A stretch of DNA of 64,000 nucleotides, from positions 1 through 64,000 of the forward strand of contig NZ_JADKYX010000027.1 in assembly GCF_016093545.1 (NCBI RefSeq), given 5' to 3'. Made by a program: the position numbers and the translations under genes. This document shows positions 26,278 to 33,021 of the stretch, piece by piece (position 1 is the stretch's first letter; every line of letters begins with the position of its first letter). Under the pieces are notes generated by a model that saw only the letters and a program-made list of their open reading frames with translations, had not been told where the DNA came from and did no database searches. This DNA comes from Massilia rhizosphaerae (GTDB lineage Bacteria; Pseudomonadota; Gammaproteobacteria; Burkholderiales; Burkholderiaceae_D).

Positions 26278-26616
26278 ATGAAACTGCTCCCCACAACCAT
26301 CGTGCTGACGTCTCTCGTTTGCAGTGGCGCGGCATTCGCCGATATCGATTGCTCGGACCCGGTCGATCAGTGGAAACCACGCGAAACGCTGCGCCAGGAG
26401 GTGGAACGAAACGGCTGGACCGTACAGCGCATCAAGGTGGACGACGGTTGCTACGAGGTGAGGGCGGTCGATCGCGACGGTAACAAGCTGAAAGCGAAAT
26501 ATTCCCCCGGCACGTTGAAAATCCGCGGCTACGAAATCGAGTTCCGGTCGGACGCGGAGACTTCTTTCTCGCCCGCGCGCAAGCGGCATGCGTACGGACA
26601 AAAACACGATCAATAA
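26278..26616 (+). CDS. Small exported PepSY-domain protein
   Basis: 112 residues with a Sec signal peptide (MKLLPTTIVLTSLVCSGAAFA) cleaved near residue 21. The mature part (WKPRETLRQEVERNGWTVQRIKVDDGCYEVRAVDRDGNKLKAKYSPGTLKI) is one PepSY unit: helix, G-x-x-V, then paired strands with the E-(V/A)-x-x-x-D-x-x-G pattern. PepSY domains occur in exported proteins linked to peptidase inhibition and to periplasmic electron-transfer proteins. It is the first gene of a four-gene operon with DUF2271, a PepSY-TM flavoreductase and ApbE, so a periplasmic partner of that redox system is likely. Confidence 0.88.
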   Translation: MKLLPTTIVLTSLVCSGAAFADIDCSDPVDQWKPRETLRQEVERNGWTVQRIKVDDGCYEVRAVDRDGNKLKAKYSPGTLKIRGYEIEFRSDAETSFSPARKRHAYGQKHDQ

Positions 26617-26626
26617 AGGACATCCC

Positions 26627-27094
26627 ATGAAATTTACCGCTTCTATTTGCGTCGCGACTGCACTGGCAGTGCCCGGCTTCGCCTGCGCGCGGCCCGTCAC
26701 GCTGAACGCCCAGCTGCAGAACTACGGCGGCAACGGCGCCTACCTGGCCGTCTATTTGACCGACGCGGCCGGCAAGTACCAGAAGACCTTGTGGGTCGCC
26801 GGGAAGAAATCGAAGTATTACAAGCACCTGAGTGCGTGGGCGCGCGGCAGCGGCCTGGCGGCGCGCGAATTCGACGGCGTCACCGGCGCGAGTGTCGGCA
26901 GCGGCAAATCGCTCAAGGTCACCGTCGACCTCGCCGACGTCCTGATCGACGCCGGGTACGAAATCCGGGTCGACAGCGCGGTCGAGGATGGCCGGGACAA
27001 CCCCGCCGAAGTGCGCGTGCCGCTGACGAAACCGGGAAGCGGCAAGGCCGTCAAGGGTCGAGGCTACGTCAGTACCTTCAGTTACGACCTGTGA
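26627..27094 (+). CDS. Exported DUF2271 protein with a flavinylation motif
   Basis: 155 residues. The signal peptide covers residues 1-21 (VATALAVPGFACA). The mature beta-rich domain is typical of DUF2271 (NGAYLAVYLTDAAGKYQKTLWVAGKKSKYYKHLSAW). Residues 83-89 read DGVTGAS, which fits the D-x-x-(S/T)-G-A-(S/T) sequence that ApbE enzymes modify with FMN in NqrC- and RnfG-type proteins; Ser89 would be the acceptor. An ApbE gene lies two genes downstream. Predicted role: a periplasmic FMN-bearing electron carrier or acceptor. The motif is seen; flavinylation is an inference. Confidence 0.88.
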   Translation: MKFTASICVATALAVPGFACARPVTLNAQLQNYGGNGAYLAVYLTDAAGKYQKTLWVAGKKSKYYKHLSAWARGSGLAAREFDGVTGASVGSGKSLKVTVDLADVLIDAGYEIRVDSAVEDGRDNPAEVRVPLTKPGSGKAVKGRGYVSTFSYDL

Positions 27095-27111
27095 CCGCTG
27101 ACGGCTGACGT

Positions 27112-29307
27112 ATGCTACGCAAGATCCACTCGCTTCCGGGGCTCGTCGCCGCGCTGCTGGTCGCCATCGTCGGCATCACGGGTGCGGTGCTGTCCGCCGA
27201 TCCGGTCATCGAGCGGATGGGAACCAGCATACCGGCGCACCTGAGCGTGGCCGAGTTGGCGGGCCGGGTGCGGGCGCATTATCCGGAGGCGGAACAGATC
27301 CAGCGCACGCCGTCGGGCGCCGTCGTCGTCTATTTCCAGACGGGGAGCGGCGCCGGCGCGGACCAGGTCGACCCTGCGAGCGGCAGCCGCATCGGCCCCT
27401 ATGCACCGTCGGGATTCCTGCGTTGGATCAAGCAGTTGCACAGGTCCCTGTTGCTCGACACGGCCGGACGCGCCGTGGCCGGCATCACCGCGATCGCGAT
27501 GCTCGTGCTGTGCGTGTCGGGCATCCTGCTGCTCGTCAAGCGCATCGGCGGCTGGCGCGCGCTGGCGCGGCCATTGCACGGCAGCAGGAGCCAGCGCTGG
27601 CATGCCGAGGTGGGCCGCATCGCCGTCATCGGGCTGCTGGTGTCGGCGGTCACGGGGACGTACATGTCGGCCGCGACGTTCGGCTTCGTTTCCGACGGGA
27701 TGCAGAACGAGCCCGATTTCCCGTCGACCGTGTCGGGCGGGCCGGCAGCGCCCGTGGAGCGCCTGGCCGCGCTGGCCGCCACCGATCTCGCCGACCTGCG
27801 CGAACTCGTGTTCCCGGAACCGGGCGACACGGCCGCCCTCTACACCTTGCGTACCGCGCGGGGCGACGGTTACGTCGACCCGTCGACCGGCGTCTTGCTC
27901 GCTTTTCGCCCGCACGGCGGTGTGCGCGACGTCTACGAGCTGATCTACCGGTTGCACACGGGCGAAGGCCTGTGGTGGTTCGGCCTGATCCTGGGGCTGT
28001 GCGCGCTGACGTCGCCGTGGATGGCCGCGACCGGCGCGACCGTCTGGTGGCAACGGCGCCGCGCCAGGCCGCGCATCGCCGGCAACAGCCCCGTGCGGTC
28101 GGCGGAGATCCTGATATTGGTGGGCAGCGAAAACAACAGCACATGGGGATTCGCCCGCGTGCTGCACGACGCGTTGCGCCAGGCCGGCCGGCGCGTGCAT
28201 ACGGTGGCGATGAACGAGGTGTCGTTCGAGGACAATCCGGCCCGTCTCGTCTTCGTCCTCACCGCGACCTACGGCGACGGCGGCGCCCCGTCGTCCGCCG
28301 ACCAGTTCCTGGCGCGGCTGTCCCGGTGCCCGCCCAATCCGGAAACCCGGTACGCCGTGCTCGGTTTCGGCGACAGCCAGTTCGGGCAATTCTGCCAGTT
28401 CGCGAAAGACGTCGACGCGGCGTTCCGCGAGCACGGCTGCCGCCGGGCCCTCGGACTGGTGACAATCAACCGCCAGTCGTCGCAGGAATTCGCGCGATGG
28501 GGCGTCGCGGTCGGCGACCTGCTCGGCGTGCCGCTGACGCTGGAACACACGCCGGCCCATCCGCGGACGTTTCCGCTCGGCCTGCAGGAACGCATCGACT
28601 ATGGCCGCGAGGCGGCCGAACCCACGGTCGTCCTGCGTTTCGTCGCCGCCCCGGCGGGGCATGGGAAGAGGCATCGGCTGCCGCATTTCGAAGCGGGGGA
28701 CCTCGTGGGCATCATCCCGCCCGGCAGCGCCATGCCGCGCTTCTATTCGCTGGCGAGCGGTTCCAGGAACGGCATTCTCGAGATCTGCGTGCGCAAGCAC
28801 CCGGGCGGCGTGTGCTCCACCTATTTGCACGGCCTGAAGGTGGGGGACCGTATCGACGCGTTCATCCAGCCCAATCCGCAGTTCCGTCCCGCGTCCGGCA
28901 AATCGCCGGTGATCCTGGTCGGCGCCGGCACGGGCATCGGCCCGCTCGCGGGCTTCATCCGCAACAATACCGGCAAATACCCCATGTATCTGTACTGGGG
29001 CGGCCGCGATCCCGAATCGGACTTCCTGTACGAACCCGAGCTGAAGAACTACCTGGCCGACGCCCGGCTCACGCAGCTCCACACGGCATTCTCGCGCGTC
29101 GACAACGGCGTCCGCGTGCAGACGCGGTTGACGGAAGACGCGGACAATATGCGCAAGCTGATCGGGAACGGCGGCCAGATCCTCGTATGCGGCAGCAGCG
29201 CGATGGCGCGCAGCGTGAGGATGGCGCTGGACGAGATCCTGGCGCCCCTGAACCTGGACGTCCAAACCCTCAGGACGACTGGACGGTATCGTGAAGACGT
29301 CTTCTGA
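27112..29307 (+). CDS. PepSY-TM / flavodoxin / FNR-type fusion oxidoreductase
   Basis: 731 residues. The N-terminal 320 residues are a PepSY-associated membrane part with about four helices (7-28, 118-142, 168-190 and 285-308) and His6, His110, His164 and His282 near helix ends, which could ligate heme. Residues 335-480 are a flavodoxin domain (ILILVGSENNSTWGFA, LTATYGDGGAPSSADQF, GFGDSQFGQF). Residues 500-731 are a CPR/sulfite-reductase-type reductase with FAD motif PRFYSLAS, CSTYL and NADPH motif GAGTGIGPLAGF. It should pass electrons from cytosolic NAD(P)H via FAD and FMN through the membrane to periplasmic partners encoded beside it. It lies 17 bp after DUF2271 and overlaps apbE by 17 bp. 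Confidence 0.9.
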   Translation: MLRKIHSLPGLVAALLVAIVGITGAVLSADPVIERMGTSIPAHLSVAELAGRVRAHYPEAEQIQRTPSGAVVVYFQTGSGAGADQVDPASGSRIGPYAPSGFLRWIKQLHRSLLLDTAGRAVAGITAIAMLVLCVSGILLLVKRIGGWRALARPLHGSRSQRWHAEVGRIAVIGLLVSAVTGTYMSAATFGFVSDGMQNEPDFPSTVSGGPAAPVERLAALAATDLADLRELVFPEPGDTAALYTLRTARGDGYVDPSTGVLLAFRPHGGVRDVYELIYRLHTGEGLWWFGLILGLCALTSPWMAATGATVWWQRRRARPRIAGNSPVRSAEILILVGSENNSTWGFARVLHDALRQAGRRVHTVAMNEVSFEDNPARLVFVLTATYGDGGAPSSADQFLARLSRCPPNPETRYAVLGFGDSQFGQFCQFAKDVDAAFREHGCRRALGLVTINRQSSQEFARWGVAVGDLLGVPLTLEHTPAHPRTFPLGLQERIDYGREAAEPTVVLRFVAAPAGHGKRHRLPHFEAGDLVGIIPPGSAMPRFYSLASGSRNGILEICVRKHPGGVCSTYLHGLKVGDRIDAFIQPNPQFRPASGKSPVILVGAGTGIGPLAGFIRNNTGKYPMYLYWGGRDPESDFLYEPELKNYLADARLTQLHTAFSRVDNGVRVQTRLTEDADNMRKLIGNGGQILVCGSSAMARSVRMALDEILAPLNLDVQTLRTTGRYREDVF

Positions 29308-30259
29308 ATTGCCGGCATCCGAAGCCTTGCAGCGTTACAGCCTCAACGGCAAGACGATGGGGACGCGCTACACGGCGCTGTTTTATGCGCCCGCGTCCAT
29401 CGATGCCGCGGCCATCCAGGCCGAGCTGCAAGCGGCCGTCGACGAGGTGGACCGGCAGATGTCGACCTGGAAGCCCGACTCCGACCTGTGCCGCCTCAAC
29501 GCCGCGCCGGAGGACACGTGGGTGACAGTCCCTCGCGCGCTGATGGAAGTCCTCGACACCGGACTCGCGGTCGGCCGCGAATCGAACGGCGCGTTCGACA
29601 TGGGCGTCGGCGCACTCGTGGACACGTGGGGGTTCGGCCCATCGGCGCGCTCATTTGCGCCGCACGACCCGGCGCCGGGGCCGCAAACGCCCGCGCCCGC
29701 GGGCGCCGCCCTGGACGTGGACACCGGGCTGCGGCGGGTGCGCAAGCGGCGCCCCGTCAAGCTCGATTTGTCGGGGATCGCCAAGGGCTATGGCGTCGAT
29801 GCACTCGCGCGCTGCCTCGACCGCCGGGGCATCGCCGACTACCTGGTCGGCATCGACGGGGAAATGCGCGCGCGCGGCGCCAAGCCCGCCGGGGAGGCCT
29901 GGGCGGTCGCGATCGAGCAACCGGTCTTCGGCCGGCGCGAGGTTGCCGGCGTCATCGAATTGCGCGACGCGGCCATCGCGACGTCCGGCGATTACCGCCA
30001 TTGGGTCGACGTGGGCGCCAAAAGGTACGCGCACACGATGGACCCCCGGACCGGACTGCCGTTGTCGAATACCGTGGCGGCGGTCACCGTCTTGACGCCG
30101 ACGTGCATGCTGGCCGACGCCTGGGCCACGGCGCTGCTCGTCCTGGGAGAGCGGGATGGGATCGCGCTGGCCAGGGACAAGGGCATCGATGCGCTGTTCG
30201 TGCTGCGCGACGGCGCGGGGCTGCGGGAGATCCTCGTTCCCGGCACCTTGCTGCAGTAA
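29291..30259 (+). CDS. apbE: FAD:protein FMN transferase
   Basis: 322 residues, GTG start at 29291 overlapping the reductase gene. ApbE moves the FMN part of FAD onto Ser/Thr of partner proteins. Family features are MGTRY near the N terminus, MSTWKPDSDLCRLN, GAFDMGVGALVDTWGFG, LDLSGIAKGYGVDALA and TSGDYRHW followed by YAHTMDPRTGLPL, and the late TCMLADAWATALLVLG. The protein begins directly in the catalytic fold and shows no Sec, Tat or lipoprotein signal, whereas the probable substrate (DUF2271 protein) is exported. Either flavinylation happens before export or the start is misjudged. Confidence 0.92.
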   Translation: MKTSSELPASEALQRYSLNGKTMGTRYTALFYAPASIDAAAIQAELQAAVDEVDRQMSTWKPDSDLCRLNAAPEDTWVTVPRALMEVLDTGLAVGRESNGAFDMGVGALVDTWGFGPSARSFAPHDPAPGPQTPAPAGAALDVDTGLRRVRKRRPVKLDLSGIAKGYGVDALARCLDRRGIADYLVGIDGEMRARGAKPAGEAWAVAIEQPVFGRREVAGVIELRDAAIATSGDYRHWVDVGAKRYAHTMDPRTGLPLSNTVAAVTVLTPTCMLADAWATALLVLGERDGIALARDKGIDALFVLRDGAGLREILVPGTLLQ

Positions 30260-30662
30260 GGACGGCCCGCGAGCGCGAAAATGACGGCAAGATGACAGAA
30301 AAAGTGGGCAGGATCGGGACAGCGGGACAAAGTTATCCCCGCCGCGGGATTTTTGTAGGAATTTGCCTTACTTTCACTTCGTGCTTAAAACGCGGGCACC
30401 GATAAGTCATTGATTTTAAGGGGTTTCGTTTTTGCCTGTTGAATGGGCAGTTTGTTGAAACCCGCATCAATACTGCGCTTCCGGCTTGTCAAGAGTCGCT
30501 TGTCCACACAGTTATCCACATTTCTTGTGGATATTAAAATTAATCCAGTCGAATCAAATATTTAGCGCGTTCACTTGATACGGCATCGAGGATTTTTGCG
30601 TCCGTAAACACAGTTTGCGTAGGCAAGTCCGGACCGCCGATACAGGGCGCCGGCCGCGGCGC
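30260..30662. other. Intergenic region with repeat element copy B
   Basis: 403 bp between apbE (+) and the convergent HD gene. It holds no credible ORF. It contains element copy B (30409-30534) and, upstream of it, a T-rich segment ending TTTTTGTAGGAATTTGCC. The stretch after copy B (30535-30600) is AT-rich. No clear intrinsic terminator was found for either flanking gene unless the element itself serves that role. Confidence 0.6.
30409..30534 (+). repeat. 126-nt noncoding element, copy B
   Basis: Ungapped match to 25630-25755 with identical length and block order. The hairpin is kept with altered loop and one changed pair (TGCCT and GGGCA). DnaA-like sequences are stronger here: TTATCCACA at 30512-30520 is an exact consensus box, preceded by TGTCCACA and followed after 4 nt by the inverted TTGTGGATAT. 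The copies lie in direct orientation on either side of the PepSY/DUF2271/ApbE operon. Confidence 0.75.
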
Positions 30663-31307
30663 TCACGCGGCGTCTCCCGCGTCGATGCGGCGTTGCAGGT
30701 GCTCGAGCACGTCCAGGAAGCGTTCCGCAGCCACGGCAGGGGCCCACGGTTCCCACGGCGCGCAAGCGTAGACGGCCACGAGCGGGTCGCGCGCCAGCAC
30801 GGGGGAGCGGATCTTGAGCGTCGTGCGCACTTCCTGCTCCGACCAGCCGGCCACGTGCACGGCCTCGCTGGCGGCGGCCAGGCGGTCGGCGCGCTTGTGC
30901 GCCTGGTGTTCGGCCGGCGTCCACGCGGGCAGGCGGTAGCGCAGGAACACGGCCTGTTCCAGGCGCCGGGTGAGGGCGCGGAAACCGTCGCCGAGGAACG
31001 GTTTGATGGGCGAAACGGCGTCGAAGCCGAGCAGGCCTTCTTCCGCGTCGTGCAGCAGCTCGCGCAGTTCGACGACGGGCGCCAGCGGCGCGGGCGCTGC
31101 CGCCCGGCGCAGCAGCATGACGGCGATCGAGTGCTGGGCCACGGACAGCGGCAGCGGCCAGGCCGAGTGGCCGCCCCAGCGGTAGGTGCGCGCGAGGCCG
31201 AGGGCGAGGTCGCTGTCGTCCCAGTCGAACGGCGTCGGGTTCAACAGGTCGAGCCGCTTGCCCGACGGCATGCGTACCCAGGCGCGCGTGTTCGGAAGGA
31301 TTGCCAT
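30663..31307 (-). CDS. HD-domain phosphohydrolase (YfbR-like)
   Basis: 214 residues. HD-domain metal residues are seen as SVAQHS (His59) and the HD pair ELLHDAEE (His86, Asp87), followed by GFDAVSPIKP as in YfbR/YqeK-type nucleotidases. The later acidic residue of the HD set probably lies in HKRADRLAAASE. The start ATG at 31307 gives a good N terminus (MAILPNTRAWVRMPSGKRLDLLNP). Likely a 5'-deoxynucleotidase or related phosphohydrolase; the substrate is not certain. It is divergent from glpD, with 125 bp between the starts. Confidence 0.88.
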   Translation of the reverse strand: MAILPNTRAWVRMPSGKRLDLLNPTPFDWDDSDLALGLARTYRWGGHSAWPLPLSVAQHSIAVMLLRRAAAPAPLAPVVELRELLHDAEEGLLGFDAVSPIKPFLGDGFRALTRRLEQAVFLRYRLPAWTPAEHQAHKRADRLAAASEAVHVAGWSEQEVRTTLKIRSPVLARDPLVAVYACAPWEPWAPAVAAERFLDVLEHLQRRIDAGDAA

Positions 31308-31432
31308 GGACCGATTCTACACGGGCCACCGCCGCCCCCGGCCGGATTGACGTGGCCGAACACAGGGCCCCGCTCGCGGTTTATAGTAGGCTGCGACCGG
31401 GCGGGGGCCCGGCGAACGGGAGCGCTGCAAAG

Positions 31433-32989
31433 ATGGGAAACCTTGCCAAACGTATCGATTGCGACGTCCTCGTCGTGGGCGGCGGCATCAACGGCGCCGG
31501 CATCGCGCGCGACGCGGCCGGGCGCGGCCTTTCCGTCGTGCTGTGCGAAAAGGACGACCTGGCCCAGCACACCTCGTCCGCGTCCAGCAAGCTGATCCAC
31601 GGCGGCTTGCGTTATCTGGAGCAATATCACTTCGGCCTCGTGCGCAAGGCGCTGGCCGAGCGCGAAATCCTGCTCAAGAGCGCGCCCCACATCATCCGTC
31701 CGCTGCGCTTCCTGATGCCGCACGCAGCGGGTGCGCCGGGCCAGCGGCCGGCCTGGATGATCCGCGCCGGGCTGTTCCTGTACGACCATCTTGCGGCGCG
31801 CGATTTCCTGCCGCCGTCCGGCACCGTCCAGTTGCGCACGAGCCCGGCCGGCGGCCCCCTGCAGGCCCAGTTCACGCGCGCGTTCGCCTATTCCGACGCG
31901 TGGGTCGACGACGCGCGCCTCGTCGTGCTGGCGGCGCTCGATGCGCGCGAGCGGGGCGCCACCATCCTCACGCGCACGCGCTGCGTGCGCGTGCGGCGCG
32001 AAGGCAAGCGCTGGGATGCCGAACTGCACGGCCCCGGCGGCAACCTCCACGTGCACGCGCGCTGCCTCGTGAACGCGGCGGGGCCGTGGGCGGGCAGTTT
32101 TCTGCAGGCGACGGGCGCGGGCCGGGCCCGGCCGATGCGCCTCGTCAAGGGCAGTCACATCGTCGTGCCGCGCCTGTTCGACGGCGACCACGCCTACCTG
32201 CTGCAACAGCCCGACGGCCGCATCGTGTTCGCGCTGCCGTACGAGGGCGCGTTCACGCTCATCGGCACGACGGACGTCGACGTCGACGCGCAGGACCTCG
32301 ACCGCGTCGCCATCAGCCCCGCCGAAACGGCGTACCTGTGCGACGCCGTGAACCGCTGCTTCGAGCGCCGCATCGGGCCGGACGAGGTGGTGTGGAGCTA
32401 TGCGGGGGTGCGGCCGCTGATCGACGAGGGCGAAGGCAGCGCGTCGTCCGCCAGCCGCGACTATCGTTTCGAGCACGATACGTCAGGCGGCGCGCCGCTG
32501 CTGTCCGTGTTCGGGGGCAAGGTCACGACGTTCCGCAAGCTGGCCGAGCAGGCCGTCGACTGGATCGGTCCCGTGCTCGGCCGTCATTTGCCGGCCTGGA
32601 CGGCGCACGCCTGCCTGCCGGGCGGCGATGTGTACGGCAAGGTGCCGATCGCGCGCGCCGTGCTCGACTACGACGCCTGGGTGCGCACGCGCCGCCAGCA
32701 ATTCGCGTGGCTGCCGGACGGGCTGCTCGTCCGTTATGCGCGCAGCTACGGCACGCGGCTGTCCGCGCTGCTCGCGCATTGCCGCGCGCGGGCCGACCTG
32801 GGCGCGGAAATCGTGACCGGCCTGTACGAGGTCGAGGCCGACTACCTCGTGCGCCAGGAATGGGCATTGTCCGCCGACGACATCCTGTGGCGCCGCACGA
32901 AGCTCGGCCTGCACGTGGCGCCGGGCGCGGGCCAGCGGCTCGACGCCTGGCTGGCCGCGCGGCGTCACGGCACGGTCGCCGTGCCGTGA
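31433..32989 (+). CDS. glpD: Aerobic glycerol-3-phosphate dehydrogenase
   Basis: 518 residues. It oxidises sn-glycerol-3-phosphate to dihydroxyacetone phosphate with FAD and passes electrons to quinone at the inner membrane. The FAD Rossmann motif is VVGGGINGAGIARDAAGRG at 14-33. Other family blocks are SSASSKLIHGGLRYLEQYHFGLVRKALAERE, NAAGPWAG, VKGSHIVVP, TDVDVDAQDLD, SYAGVRPLIDEG and GGKVTTFRKLAEQ. The ATG at 31433 is preferred because the upstream extension is Pro/Arg-rich without homology. No glpK, glpF or glpR lies beside it, so regulation is not visible. Confidence 0.95.
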   Translation: MGNLAKRIDCDVLVVGGGINGAGIARDAAGRGLSVVLCEKDDLAQHTSSASSKLIHGGLRYLEQYHFGLVRKALAEREILLKSAPHIIRPLRFLMPHAAGAPGQRPAWMIRAGLFLYDHLAARDFLPPSGTVQLRTSPAGGPLQAQFTRAFAYSDAWVDDARLVVLAALDARERGATILTRTRCVRVRREGKRWDAELHGPGGNLHVHARCLVNAAGPWAGSFLQATGAGRARPMRLVKGSHIVVPRLFDGDHAYLLQQPDGRIVFALPYEGAFTLIGTTDVDVDAQDLDRVAISPAETAYLCDAVNRCFERRIGPDEVVWSYAGVRPLIDEGEGSASSASRDYRFEHDTSGGAPLLSVFGGKVTTFRKLAEQAVDWIGPVLGRHLPAWTAHACLPGGDVYGKVPIARAVLDYDAWVRTRRQQFAWLPDGLLVRYARSYGTRLSALLAHCRARADLGAEIVTGLYEVEADYLVRQEWALSADDILWRRTKLGLHVAPGAGQRLDAWLAARRHGTVAVP

Positions 32990-33021
32990 CGCCGCGGCCT
33001 TGCCGCGCGCTCATTGGCTAC

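Noticed and set aside
25630..30534. DnaA-like boxes considered as the chromosomal replication origin
   Set aside because: No dnaA, dnaN, gidA or parA gene is near, and each site has only two or three boxes. A regulatory or titration role is more likely.
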